Below, piece by piece: positions 25,243 to 39,600 of a DNA stretch of 64,000 nt. The notes under the pieces are model-generated. The model was not told the DNA's origin and made no database searches. It was given only the letters and a program-made list of their open reading frames with translations. The position numbers and the translations under genes were made by a program. Numbering within the stretch: the first letter of the stretch is position 1; every line of letters starts with the position of its first letter. This stretch comes from Paramecium pentaurelia (lineage: Eukaryota; Ciliophora; Oligohymenophorea; Peniculida; Parameciidae). The DNA is taken from contig CAJJDO010000100.1 in assembly GCA_905183005.1 (NCBI GenBank), positions 261,173-325,172 on the forward strand, written 5' to 3'.

Positions 25243-26778
25243 TCATTTTTATACATTTTTATTTAATGCTAATCCAACTCTGTTCTTTTCTCTATCAAAT
25301 TTAGCCGAGTATTTTGTAATAAATACATCACCTAAAATCCATAAAGGACCTCTATAAAATGATAAATAATCTATTACTATTTAGGTGGTAAATCTAATGG
25401 GAATATTGTACCTGCACATCCAACAATCTAATCCATAGAAGAATGTTAATAAGGAGGTTCAACTCCAGCCTCTATATAATTAAATAGAATTTTTACATGT
25501 AATTGTTAATATATAATCTTTAGGTTACAAAACATAATTATTTCCATCAATAACAAAAGTTATATCTGGCATAGTTTGGAAATTCTAACATTTTGGTTCC
25601 ACTCTAATCATTGATAATAATGTTCTGACTTCTTTTGTTGGACCTGTTAATAGAGTAGTTCCTGTATCTATTACCATTTTACATTTATGCTATTGTGAAC
25701 AAATACCAGTGTTTTTATTACCAACTCTAATTTCTTCTGCCATAATAGACCAATAAAATTATTCATGAACATTATGATAAACCCATTATCCTTTAATTTA
25801 AGAATCATCACTTCCTCCAAAAATGAGTTATGATCCTGAATTACCTGTTGCTCTATTTAAATGAAATGTAAAAATGTTCTAGTGTAATTTATGTTATTTC
25901 ATCATATAATCAAATAAAGTAGGTACTCCTGTCATATGAGGATATCCTAATCCAACTATACCATCAAACTCTCCTTCATGAAATGCATCACCAATTTATT
26001 AAGTAACCTCAATAAACAATGCATCTTTTAAATTTAATCCATCTACATTAATTTACTCTCTATTAATTAAACCCTTTAAAGTTCCACTTCCAAAAACAAT
26101 TTCTACTTATTTTCCAATTTCATTAAATGATTTACTTTCTACTCTATTATATCTTTTACTTTTCTAGCATCCGATATCTTTACATTATTCTGAAGCTATG
26201 CAAGTAAGAGCTGATCCAGTATCAAAAATTACATCAAACGTATTCTTACCTTTTGCACTTCCTATCTGTAATTTACCTATAAACATAGTATTAGCAATAT
26301 TAGTTAATGGTACATCTGCTATATAAGCACCATTTGATATTCTTTCAGTGGATAATAATTTCTGACTTTAATGCTCCATTTATTATTCAATTCCAAAATC
26401 AATAGGAACTAAAGAACCTGAATTTTAAAAAACATCTTTCTCTTCATGAGTTAATGGAATAACATCCATTAATGCCTCGTTCACAATCATATATTGGTGT
26501 TATCTTTTTTTATGTTTACCTTCCTTTTTATTATGATGTTTTTAATGTTTCAAATGCTTCTTATTAATTTACTTTTCCAAAAACACAGTTTCAAATTTCA
26601 ACAATCCTTATAAATCTTATCCAATTCTCTCATAATGCTACAATTCTAGTAATTATGCATGTGAATGTTGCAATAAATTAACTAACTCTATTAAATGTTA
26701 TTAAGTCTATTGGCTTTTGAGTTCGATTGAATATTATCGTGCACTTCCTAAGAATACTAAAACAAAGAAATGCAGCAT
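25243..26778 (-). CDS. Secreted pepsin-like aspartic protease (family A1), intact active site
   Basis: A 494-residue protease with introns at 25352-25377 and 25472-25496. It has a signal peptide ([15 protein letters not shown]) and a propeptide of about 140 residues containing a K/H-rich patch ([18 protein letters not shown]). The mature domain follows, with the first catalytic motif [12 protein letters not shown] and the second [13 protein letters not shown]. Other family landmarks are [26 protein letters not shown] and the C-terminal [16 protein letters not shown] followed by RVGLAL. The cathepsin D-like layout suggests a lysosomal or secreted digestive protease. Start is ATG complementary to 26776-26778; the stop is at 25243-25245. 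Confidence 0.93.
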
Positions 26779-27294
26779 GAATATATAAAATTATAAAAAA
26801 CGATTAATATAATCTATTTTGTAGATAATTCATTCCTAAAGGAATAAATAATTCTATATTTCATACTTTTATTTATAATATTTTAACTATTTATTTACTT
26901 TCCATAAATTCAATTTCTTAATTTTAATAGTATAGAATGTGTTTTCATTCATTGTTATTAAGAATAAAATATTATTTATCAAATGACAAATTAAAATATT
27001 TTCTTTTGTATAATGAATCCATTTATAAATGAAATAGTTATTAATTCTATGATTTACCATTATTTATTGATATTAACTAACTCCATATTATTAGATAATA
27101 TAATTAATTCTTCTATTGTTTCTATTGATCGTTTTTATAAATTGTATATTCAAAAAAATAACATTTTTCTTTATTATATTATAATTCAAATATATTTTGC
27201 AAAATGAACTAGTGGATATAGAGACTTGCCTATTATATAAATGATATTTTTGCAATTGTTTATATATTAATTATTTTTCAAATTTCAAAATTAA
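26779..27294. other. Intergenic, divergent promoters
   Basis: A+T-rich spacer between the divergent protease and centrin genes. A stop-free frame at 27013-27207 on the plus strand has the same composition as the surroundings and no motif, so it is not called. Confidence 0.45.
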
Positions 27295-27871
27295 ATGAAC
27301 AAAAAACAATAAGCACCAGTAGCATAGAAACCTGTTGGCAAATAATAGTAAGTCAATAGAAAGCCTTAAGACAGGTACATTTCATTAACTATTTATAGAC
27401 CAGGATTGACAGAAGACGAAATTGAAGAAATAAAAGAAGCCTTCAATTTATTTGATACTGAAGGTACAGGAAGAGTTGACCCCAGAGAATTAAAAGCTGC
27501 CATGTAGAGTTTGGGATTTGATTAAAAAAATCCAACTATTTTCAATATGATTGCTGAATTAGAAAATGAAGGAACTGATATCGATTTTGATTAATTTTTG
27601 GATGCTATAACTTCAAAATTAGGAAATAGAGAAACTAGAGATGGTATCAATAAAATATTTGATTTATTTGATGACGATGGAAGCAATTCAATTAATTTGA
27701 ATAACTTAAAAAGAGTATCATTTTAAATTAATACAAAATTAGGTATCAAAAGAATTAGGAGAAACCATGACAGCTGAAGAACTAGCAGAAATGTTAGAGA
27801 GAGCAGCCTCAAATGGAAGAGATATCTCAAGAGAGGATTTCTATAATATTATGGTCAAAAGAACATTCTGA
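27295..27871 (+). CDS. Centrin-like EF-hand protein
   Basis: A 174-residue calcium-binding protein with two introns, 24 nt near 27376-27399 and 28 nt near 27716-27743. The basic N-terminus (about 25 residues) is typical of centrins. It continues with [16 protein letters not shown], the centrin opening. EF-hand 1 ([12 protein letters not shown]) is canonical. EF-hand 2 (around [12 protein letters not shown]), EF-hand 3 ([12 protein letters not shown], no acidic position 12) and EF-hand 4 ([12 protein letters not shown]) are degenerate. In ciliates centrins build basal bodies and the contractile infraciliary lattice. With one good calcium loop it may be a structural rather than a switching isoform. 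Confidence 0.9.
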
Positions 27872-27908
27872 TATAATTCATTTTAGCAGTTAATTATTTT
27901 ATTTAATC

Positions 27909-28528
27909 ATGTAATTCCTTACAAAATATAACACTCTTCTATAATAATATCCTCTATTGACAAAATCAGTGACTGGAGGTATAATATATTAATCAAATAA
28001 TATAGGTTTTATGTTTTTTGCAGGAGATGCTGTAGTCTAGACTATGGAATCATAAATTGCAAAAAAGAATTAATAAAGTCATTAGTATGATTTTAGAAGA
28101 TTAGGAATAGCTTGGCTTATGGGAAATGTATTTATGATGCCATTGTTTCATTATAATTTCACATATGCATTACCATGGTTAGTGAAAAGGTAGTACATAT
28201 GGATCTTATAAATTGTAGATTACCTTTTGATACTTCAACACCATTTAGAGCTGCAGTAGGATCTGTTCTTATTGATTAATCAGTTTGGGCATGTTACATA
28301 TTGTGTCATTATTTGATGATAATTAATTTATTAGAGAGTAGATCAGTGTAGAAAGGAATAGATGCAATTAAAAATAATTTTATAAAAGCCATGATAACAA
28401 ATTGGTAAATTTGGCCAGCTGCATAGATTATAAATTTTTGGTTGATCCCAAGACATTATCAAGTTTTATGGGTTAATTTCATAGGATTTTTTTGGAATAT
28501 TTATTTAAGTTATATTTCACATAATTGA
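27909..28528 (+). CDS. Mpv17/PMP22-family membrane protein
   Basis: A 187-residue protein with introns of 27 and 29 nt (near 27979-28005 and 28190-28218). The opening MQFLTKYNTLLQQYPLLTKS then GGFMFFAGDAVVQ is typical, and RRLGIAWLMGNVFMMPLFHY follows. The family signature near the C-terminus reads WPAAQIINFWLIPRHYQVLW then WNIYLSYISHN. Members are four-helix proteins of the peroxisomal or inner mitochondrial membrane, with proposed channel roles. The gene starts 37 bp after the centrin stop. Length is as expected. Confidence 0.9.
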
Positions 28529-28562
28529 AATTGTTTATACAATATAAATGTTCATAGATTAA

Positions 28563-29656
28563 TCATTATAAGTTTTCATTATTATTATAGTTTTATTACA
28601 ATTTTTGATTGGATTCATTTTCTAACTCATTTTGTATCTCTTCACATTTAATATCCTGTTCAATTTTTGTATTTATTTTCTCTTCGTCAATTTTATTATT
28701 ATCAACTTTTGAAACACACTTTTATTATTTTTATTATTTTTAAGTTGATTATTCAACTTAAGATTTATTATTTGATTAAGATTTTAAAGTACATTAATTT
28801 TATTACTCGTTAATAGGGTTTGCTTTTGATTTTTTAGGTTTGTTTTATTTTTTTTAAGTATTATTACTAAAAATCATTTTCGCTTTAGGAATTTATATTG
28901 CTTTGGTGTTATTTCCTTATTAAGTTCCAAGATTTTATATTATATTTCCATGACTCTAATCTTTTTATTGTTAAACAATAAAAAATTAAGGAATGTATTA
29001 AGCTTTGTAATTTTCAAAGAATAATGGGTCAACAGAAGAAAATTTAATATATACTATTCCATTTTGAACTTAAGTGTTATTTGCAATGCATTTATTATTT
29101 AACAATTCTTCAGGATCTTCAACCTCATCTTATGATAGATGATTATCATCTACTAGAAAACTATCCTTCTATTCACTCTCCTCACTTTAATCTTCATCAG
29201 AGTCATTTATATCTGAGAGATTTTCTGCTAACATTTCTTCAACTTCATCTAAAGAGTCTTTGTCATAATCAATTTAATCATCTAAATACTCATTATTTAA
29301 ATATACCTAATTAAAAAGGAGCTCTTGATCTAATAACTTGACTTAATTATACAAATTAATGTCCATTAAATTCTTTATCTGAATCTGCAATAAAAATATG
29401 TATTTTTCTGATTTTAACCTACTATACAGGTTTGGTTTCTTGTATTTCAATTTCATCAGTATTATAATCATTTAATGATACTTATATTTTTTCTTCTTAC
29501 AACTACATATTGGCCATTTTTTCAATCAAAGCTTCAAATTATTCCATTTTGTAAGGTGTTAATTATTTTGGTTAATATTCATCTTATTTTGGGATTAATT
29601 ATTATTTCTTTTCAGGAAAGAAATGTTTGAGATTTTTTCCTGTTGTTTAAATTTAC

Positions 29657-29687
<31 letters not shown>

Positions 29688-31136
29688 GCGAAATTTAACG
29701 AATTTATTATGGCTCATTTGAATCTTATTATTAAGAATCTCTTTCTAATCCTTATTAATTGTTATCTTTTGAAGTAGAGAGTGTTTCAAATTAATTTTAA
29801 ATATTTGTAGTTTAATTTGTAATTTCTTGAATTTCTGGTTTTTTAAATTTATATTTATCAAGCGTTCCTTTAATAGCTTTCTCTTATTTTTATTATTCCT
29901 TTTCCATCTTTTTTTTTTATTTATTTTCACTCACTTTTTTTTCTGTTGCTTCATTTGATTCAGCTTAAAAATTTATTTATGAATTTATTTATTCATTTTC
30001 ATTACTTTGGTTATTTTCAATTTTTTCAAGATTTTATGGTTTTAATTTTTATTTTGATTATGGTATAAGTTATTTCACCTTAATTTCTGTTTTCTACAAA
30101 AATTTAATAGGAGTATTTTTGAATTCTAAAAGTTTTAAATCTTAAGAATTGTATTATTGTATAATATCATTTTCATCTTCTATTTTTTTGAGGATATTTA
30201 TTTTTTCTTTAAGTTTCTTGAGTTAATCTATTTTGTTATTTAAAGTAATTAAATACTCTCTAATTAATCTTACATTTTTCAATTCATTCAAATCGCATAC
30301 TTTTTTTAAATCATCAATTTGTTTTGATTTAAATACAATTAATGTGACATTAAATTTTGATTCTTCAATATAATTAGGTAGATTATTCCCAATAAGATTT
30401 TACAAGGCTTAACAATCAAATTGTGAGGCAGGTTGAATTTATTCATTTAATTAAGCTTTAATTTCTAAAAAAGACTTAATTTATTCATCCCATTTTTCTA
30501 ATGTCCAATTTATTATAATATTTTTTTATTATATTAATTATTCCATTTTATTTTTTATCTGTAGATTAATCTCATTTCTATCCTTACAACACATTGCTTC
30601 TCCAATAAGTCTCAGAAGCATTTTTAAATCATATTCCTTACCAGCTTCATCCTTTTAATCATAATCCTTTAATAAATCAAAAATCTTTTATTCATCTAAA
30701 ACTATACTAGGATATCCTAATTGATTTAACCCTATCTAAAACTATTCCCATTTTGCTATCTTTGTACAAATATCTTCAATTTCTTAACTTATTTTGTATT
30801 TTTTAAGTTTTTTTTTTTCCGCTATTTTTTAAGGAGATGGATCACGTTATACATATGCTTATTAAGGTGGTTTTCTTTATCTCTTTTCAGTAAGAATTAT
30901 TGCTGGTTATGTTTGAATGTTATTTTGTTTTCTTTTTCCTAGTAATAGATATTTGTAATTCTTACTCTAATTTTATTATTTTTGATGATTATCCTCAATA
31001 TCCATTGCTTCATTTTAGTTCTAATTGGCTTCATCATTTGTTTAATTATCTATCTTCATAGAAGAGTCCTTTTAATTTTGATCTATATTTAATTCAAGAA
31101 TTTACCTTCTGAACAGGGAGGAACTTCGGTTTGCAT
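28563..31136 (-). CDS. Chromatin assembly factor 1 large subunit (CAF-1 p150/CHAF1A-like)
   Basis: An 841-residue protein with introns at 31083-31105 (23 nt) and 29282-29306 (25 nt). The diagnostic region is in the second half. KIRKIHIFIADSDKEF is followed by a stretch reading VIRSRAPFQLDDQIDYDKD, then SLDEVEEML, an acidic run (SDINDSDEDQSEESEQ) and DSFLVDDNHLSQDE. This follows the CAF1A order: R.PF..D..LDYE.DSD.EWEE, acidic patch, F.V....LSEDE. Upstream are a K/E-rich stretch and a PIP-like KNLKHFFPEKK. A polyglutamine tract lies at 29653-29688. CAF-1 deposits H3-H4 behind replication forks. It ends 34 bp from the convergent Mpv17 gene. Confidence 0.72.
29653..29688 (-). repeat. Polyglutamine tract made of reassigned stop codons
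   Basis: On the minus strand this reads CAA, nine TAA codons, TAG, TAA, which is twelve glutamines within the CAF-1-like protein. On the plus strand it appears as a (TTA)9 trinucleotide repeat. The nine identical codons point to slippage expansion. Confidence 0.85.
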
Positions 31137-31723
31137 TTTTTTTAATTTTATTTCTGAAATTAGCGGGAAAAAAATGAAGTTTAACATTGTAGTAATATAG
31201 GAATCTTATATTTTTATAACTTAAATTCATTATTTTAAAGAATAATTTTTACAATCTTAATAGTTTTTGTATACAAGAGTCACTGCTATCAATCTAACAT
31301 ATATAACTCATAATTCTATAGTTTAATCTCAATAATTTATGAATAGATATAAAATTTTAGATGATATCTTTACATTTTAATAAAATAAAAAAATACATTA
31401 AAGAGTTAGACAATTATTTTATATTCTCAATTATTCTACTTATGGTTCTATTATTGAAAGAACATCTAATATATAAAGGTTTTTATAAATATGTATAAAT
31501 ATATTTTTTAATTATAATTTAATAATATAATTAAAATTAGATTACAAAGATTCATTTCATTTATGCTTTGAAATAGAAATAAAAATCCAATAATAATAAT
31601 ATGTTATATTGAATCACTAAATTATTTTATAAACAATTTAAAGTTAAGATTTAATATTTGATATATTACTAATTCATTAAATATTAATCGTTAGTTTCTA
31701 TTTAATTCAATTTATTTAACTAA
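31137..31723. other. Intergenic between two minus-strand genes
   Basis: About 590 bp, A+T rich. It should contain the CAF-1-like gene promoter. No element or gene was recognised. Confidence 0.4.
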
Positions 31724-32868
<1,145 letters not shown>

Positions 32869-33672
32869 GACAGTTAACAAAATTAATATATAATATATAA
32901 TCAATGGAGGAAGGCTGATTTTATTTAATATAAATAATATTTTTATATATATTTATAATAAAAATGTATGAACTCATATGATTAAGTAAGAATAATACAA
33001 AATAATAATTATGATACTATAATATAACATTTGTAAGCAATTAAAATTATAAGAATACATCTAAAGATATAAAATCTTTTTCTCTAATTTATGAAATTAA
33101 TTCTATTAATCTTGGTTAAATATTTCAAGATCACTTTTAAGTTTAAATTTTAAAGCATAATTCATTAATTTTTCTTAACTAAAAAATAAATTTTTAATTA
33201 TTTTTGACATCAAACTCTTTTCTCAACTTTTTAAAAACTATATATAGAGAACTTATCCATTATACATCATAAAATTTCAGGCTTCAAAATCTCATTGAAA
33301 TTATTACTATTTAATGCTTTTTTAATGATTCTAATTCTAATTAGAATATTTATAAACTATTTTGATATAAAAATATGTATTCTTTTAAATTTCAAGATTT
33401 TAATAATCGAAGTGATATTAATGATTTATAAATATTGTTATCAATAAAGAAATACAATGTAAATTTGATGATAACATATTATTTTTAATTTCTCCAATTT
33501 GATTCTAAATGAAATTTATATGATTCATTTATTTTAATAAAATTGGACTAAATTTAGATGATTAATATTTCAAAGTCTATTCAAGATTTGTCAATAATAA
33601 GTGTATGATTAAATGATTAATATTGTATATAAGTGTTTGATAAATTGTTATATTTAGAAATATAATTAAAAA
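32869..33672. other. Intergenic, divergent promoters
   Basis: About 800 bp of A+T-rich DNA between the divergent PKA and giant coiled-coil genes. Nothing else was recognised. Confidence 0.45.
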
Positions 33673-36600
33673 ATGAGTAATATAAATCGTGAGCAGTGCG
33701 TATCTAAACTTTAAGGACATTTGAAAGGGGCCACAGCCACTATTCAAGGTAATAATAGTTAAGAAATAAACTAGAGATTGAAGAACTCTTGATGAATTAA
33801 GAACATATTATTTGGTAATAAGCTAGAGAGATAGAAGAACTTCGTAGAAGATTAAAGCAATTAGAAAGTTTAGATTTTCAAAATGAATAAGTTTTACATT
33901 TGTAGAACATCAATGTTTAACTTAAGACATAAATTGAGTTTTTAAGGAGTTAAATTCAAGAGAAAGATGCAATGATTGCTTAATTTACATCTAAGCCAGT
34001 ATAAGCAGCATCACCAGAAATACTAGCTGCATAACAACAATTGATTCAATAAAACTTATAACTACAAAATATTATAGGAGATCTTCAAAATCAAATTTTA
34101 AATAAGGATGCTGTCATCGGTTAATTAAAGACTTAGGAAAGCACTTTAGATTAATTGATAGGATAACTTTAATCAAATATATAATCTAAACGAAATAAAG
34201 TAGGAGTAGCACAACAAGGAAATGAAACATTAAGTGTACTGAATGAATTATAATAATATCCAGAAGCATTATAAGATGTGATTGAAAGGATCATACAAGA
34301 ATATAGAAGAATGCAATTTCTAATAGAGGAGAAAGATATCGAAATTTAAAATTTGAAATCTCGCCTTTAACTCTAACAGCAAAAGGCAAATGACTCTATT
34401 TCTGAAATAAAAAAAAGAGATATATCTCCTATTAGATCAGATTAAGCCTTAGATTTAGCAAAATAAACAGCTACAATGGATGATATGATAAATGATTTGG
34501 AGAGAAAGTTAATGTCATAAGACAATAGGAAAAAAGAATTATAAGCTAAATTATTGGAAGTGGGAACTTAAAATGTGGAATTGGAGAAATAATTATTATA
34601 ATCAAAAGATCAATTACCAAAGAATGTTGATGAATTAATTAAATAAAATTTAGATGTCAATGATAAAATTAAAGAATTATAAAAATCATTGCTCTAAAAA
34701 TAAAATGAGTTAGATCAAATATAAAAATAAAATAATACTATTAATGATAATTAATAATAATTATAATCATAAAATAATTTAAATAAATAAGATAATTAAG
34801 TTGAGAAATTAAATACAAATAATGTTGATGATTTAGTTATAGAAAATTAACAATTAGAAGATTTAATTTTGGAATTATAATAGAAATTAGTAGATAAACA
34901 AGCTTAAAAAGAAGAAATAGAGAATGAGATTTAGAAATTAAATATTCCAGCTTTATAATAAAACTTAAAAGATTTATAGAAATAACATTCTCTATTAGAA
35001 ACTGATAATAAAAACTTCAAAAATGAAATTTAATAATTGTAAGAAGATATTAATTAAAATAAAGATAAATAATAATAACTACTTCAAGAGAATAAAGTAT
35101 TACAAGATTAAAATAATCAAACTTAATCAGAGATAAAACAGTAGGAAGAAAAATTAACTTAATTGCACGATTAAAAAAATAAAAATCTTACTAAAATAAA
35201 TAATGATGATTTCTAAAAACTTTAAGATAAATTTAATTAGACAGAAGAAAATAATAAAATTTTAGAACAATTAGTTTAATAATTAAATGAAGAATTAAGA
35301 ATATAATAATAAGATAATCAACCCTTAAAAGAAGAATTATCTAATATTAAAAATAAATTACAAAATACTTAATAGGACAATTCAGAATTAGAAAAACAAA
35401 TTTAATAACTAGAAGATTAATTAAACAACTTCAAAAAAGAATAATTGTAGACTAAAGAATCTGTAAAACCTAGTTATAGTAAATCAGCTGAATAATAAAG
35501 GACAAATCCTATTGAAAAATTTAGAGAACCATTTTAACATATGGTGGATAATGAAGAATTTTCATTTGATTTAGGAAGTTTAAATTAATAAGACATTTCA
35601 TAATAAGAAGTCACAAGTTCACCTGAAAATCTTAAATAATCATAATTTGCTAAAAATAAAACTTAAGATGGTAAGTTTATTACTATTCCTTTGGATATAA
35701 TTAAAAATTATGAATATTTGATTAGAGAAAAAGAAAATGAAATTGATGATCTCAAGAATGAACTTGCTAATTAAGGTGTTCAAAATATACCTCTTAATTT
35801 CTAAACTGGAAATATGGGATCTAATTAATAAGATAATATTAACTTTTAATTACAAGCTTCAGTTCCTAATCAGAATAATGAATAGAATCCAGAAGATTAA
35901 GGAATCACAATTGAATAATTGTAAAAGACAATAAAAACAAAAGATGATCACATATAGATGCTATTAGAATAGATTGAAGAATTGAAATAATTTGGTTCCT
36001 TATCTGAAGAATAATAAAAGTAAAAATTGGAAGGAAATTAAAGAAAGTCTGATGATCTTGTTAGGTAAAATATGGAAATTGCAGATATTATAATTGATTT
36101 AGAAAGTAAATTAGCAAATAGGAAGATAGAAAATGAAGAGTTAAAGAAATAATTGGAAGAAGCTAATAAAGAGTATAATGATCAATAAAAGAGAGCGAAA
36201 ATGTATGAACTTTATATGTTAAACAAAGAATTAGATGAAGAAGTTTCTTTATCTCCAAAATTATCTTAAGAGGAGCCTTTGTATGATTAATTACCATAGT
36301 TAAACTAATAAGCTTCAGAATAGGAGTAACCTGAAGATCAATAAAATCAATTTAAAAAGTTAACTATTAAAGATAAATATGAAAAAAAGATAAAAGATCT
36401 TTAAAAGGAAAATTAAAAATTAATTGATTAAATAAAATAATAAAAAGGATCATCATAATAGAAACAATAATAAGGAGATGATATTTAGTCTAAATAATCT
36501 CATCCTACAGTATAAAATGAAAATTTACAATCTGAATAAGTTTAAAATTAATAATTGCCTGAATTTATTGATTCTAAGAAAAATCCTCAAAATCTTCAAT

Positions 36601-39600
36601 AATAATATGAGAAAAGTTTAGAGAAACAAGCAGACTTGATTTAAGAAGTTTAAACACTTTAAGATATTATAGAGAATCTTGAATAAAAGGTTTAATCAAA
36701 GAAAGAAGTTAAGGATAAATTGGAGGGATAATTGAATGCTTTAGAGAAAAAGATTGAATCATCACAATAAGATCCTTATTTATAGGAATCTGCAACTATG
36801 GCAAGTACTACCAAATTGGATTAGGAAGCCTTATAAAGATAATATGATTAAGAAGTGTAAATTTCAAGATTGAAAGACTAATTGGCAGATAAAGAAAATA
36901 AGCTTGCTTAAATGACTATTTTGAGAGACTTGTTGAAAGAAAAAGAAGATGAACTTAAATCTTATAAGGAATTAGTACCTTCAATATAAGAATATTAAAA
37001 TGAATAGTTCTTACATTAATAAGAAGAATTAGTAAATACAGAATTACGTAAAGATATATAAAGATTAGAAGATTAGTTAGATAATCAAATTAAACTTAAT
37101 AGGGAGTTATAATAAAGAATGGACAATTAACATGAGTAAGCTTCTTAATTGTCATAAAAAATAAGAGATTCTATTCATGATTCTAATTCATCAAATTCTT
37201 AAATTAAGGACAATAGACAAAGACTTATAGAGAAATAATAAAAGGCAGATGAATTAGTTAGAGAACATTTAAGTTTAGATGATTTAATTGAAGAATTGGA
37301 AAAGAAACTTGTAGAAAAGAATGATTATAAAGATTAATTAATTAATTAATTATAAGAAGGAATAAAATCAGTAGTATAATCTAAAACAAATGAATAACCT
37401 AAAGAATAATAAGTATAACCAAATTAAGTATTCATAAAATAATAGAATTAAGCATAAATAGTTGAACCTATCTAAGAAATAAGTGAGGTTTAATAAGTTA
37501 TAAGCAATAATGAGGATTAAATTTCAATTCCTTTGTAAACTGGATAAATTCTATAAGAATTGGATGGAGATATTTAAAAGTAAGAAATAAAGGAACCAAA
37601 TCCTTCTGAATAATAATCCCACTTATTACATCCAGCAAAATCATAACCTGTCTTTGCTCAAATAGATGAGGATTCTGGACCTAAGCTTTAATAAGTCAAA
37701 TCAACTTAAGGATTTGCTTCTCCTTAAGAATTATTGAGTAAAGAGGGTATAGATGGGAAAAAGTTATAAGAGGTTTGGGATTTGTTAAAGAGTAATAGTG
37801 ATGCAGACAGAAGGATATAAGAATTGAGAGATGCATTATCAAGAAAAAACAAGAGAAAAGAATAATTGGAAGGTGTTTATAATAAAGATTAAGAATTAGT
37901 AAGTTAGAGAGTATCAGATAGTGTTAATGAGAAGAAATAATTATAAGATTAATTGCATTAAAAAAATTTATAAATTGCTGCTTTGAATGATGAATTATCA
38001 AAATTATAATAAAAAGTATTTGAGAAGGAGAAGGCGATTGATGAAAAAGATAGAGAGTTTAGAAATAGTTAATTAATCAAAACATATTAAGATAATTGTG
38101 ATAAAGCTGATGAATTAATTAGAAAGAATATTTAGATAGAAGAAACTTTGAATAATTTAGAAGTAAAATTAGCAGAGAAATAATAAAAAGTGAAAGATCT
38201 TGAATTATAAATAGGAGCAGATTCTAGTATTTCGAATATACAGGAGCAAAGAGAAAGTGGAATGATTATTAAATCTTATGATTAAGAGCAGGATACATAA
38301 TTACAATAATAGGAATAAGTACTTTAAGGATATAGCATGAATATAGATTAATTAAAAAATAAGATTGAATAATTAAGCAGTGAATTAGCTGAAAGAGATA
38401 AGTCTAATTTAGAATTAAGAAATTAAGTAGCTGATTTAAAGAAATAGATTCATGGATATTAATTAGCTTAATAAGATGTGAAAGTAATCAAAAAGTAAAA
38501 TAAATAATTATAGGATGAGATTTAAGCTTTGGTTTAAGAGAATTTAAATTATGAAGATTTGATTAGGGATTCATAATATAAATTATAAGAGAAAAAATCA
38601 AAAGTAAAAGAATTAGATATGGAAATTAAGAATGCAGAAATACAAATTTAAGTTGAAAAATAAAATAAAGAAAATTAAATACTTTAATAAAAGATTTAAT
38701 AGACAGATGAATTAATTAAGAAGAATTTAGAATTAGATGAAGCATTAACAAATTTGGAATTGAGAATATTAGATAAATAATAACAGTTATCATAAAAAGA
38801 GACTAGATTATCTAATTAGAATTCAAGAATTTTGTAATAACCAATGTATATTTATTAAGAAGATTCAGATGATAAGGCTAGTAATATAAGAACAGAATCA
38901 TCTCCAAGAGCTTAAAATTAACATCCTTTGATATAAGAACATAATAATAATTTAAGTGAATTGACTAGTTCTATTAATCAAATGTAAGAGTAGGTGAGAT
39001 AATTGAGTATTGATGATAGTGAGCTTGATTTTTATTTATAATAGAAGAAAGAGAAGTAATTAGAAATAGATTCATTAAAATAATAATTATTTTAATAGAA
39101 TGAAATGATGAAAGATTTAAAATAAGAGTAAATTGAAAGACAACAATAAATTGAATAAATTAAGAAAGAGAACTCTAATTTTGATGAATTAATGGAGGAA
39201 TTATAATAGAGTTAGAAATAAATGATTGAATAAGAAATTTAGAAGAAGGAATATAATTAACCATAAGAGATTGGAGGTTCAGAATAAAGTGAAATAATAA
39301 AAACTAAATCAGAGAATTTAGAATTGAGTAAGAAACTTCATGATTTGAAATAGTCTTAGAAATAATTAAAGAATCAAATTGCTAATTATGATTCTTTAAT
39401 TATAGATCTTGAAACAATTGTTGCAGATAAGAAAAATGATATTTAGAGATTGAATAAAGATAATTAATTATATTAACAATAGAATAGAAAGTAAAAAGGA
39501 AGAAGGGATTTATTACATAAAGAATAAAATAATTTATAATATCAACTTAAACTTTTAGAGCCTCAACTTTAAGAATTGTAGTAAAATGAAAAATAATTAT

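Noticed and set aside
27013..27207. 64-residue plus-strand frame in the spacer before centrin
   Set aside because: No in-frame TAA/TAG glutamines, no motif, and composition equal to the flanking spacer; likely chance.
29655..29690. (TTA)n tract as a noncoding microsatellite or CRISPR-like repeat
   Set aside because: On the minus strand it is a polyglutamine tract inside an 841-codon gene; there are no spacers.
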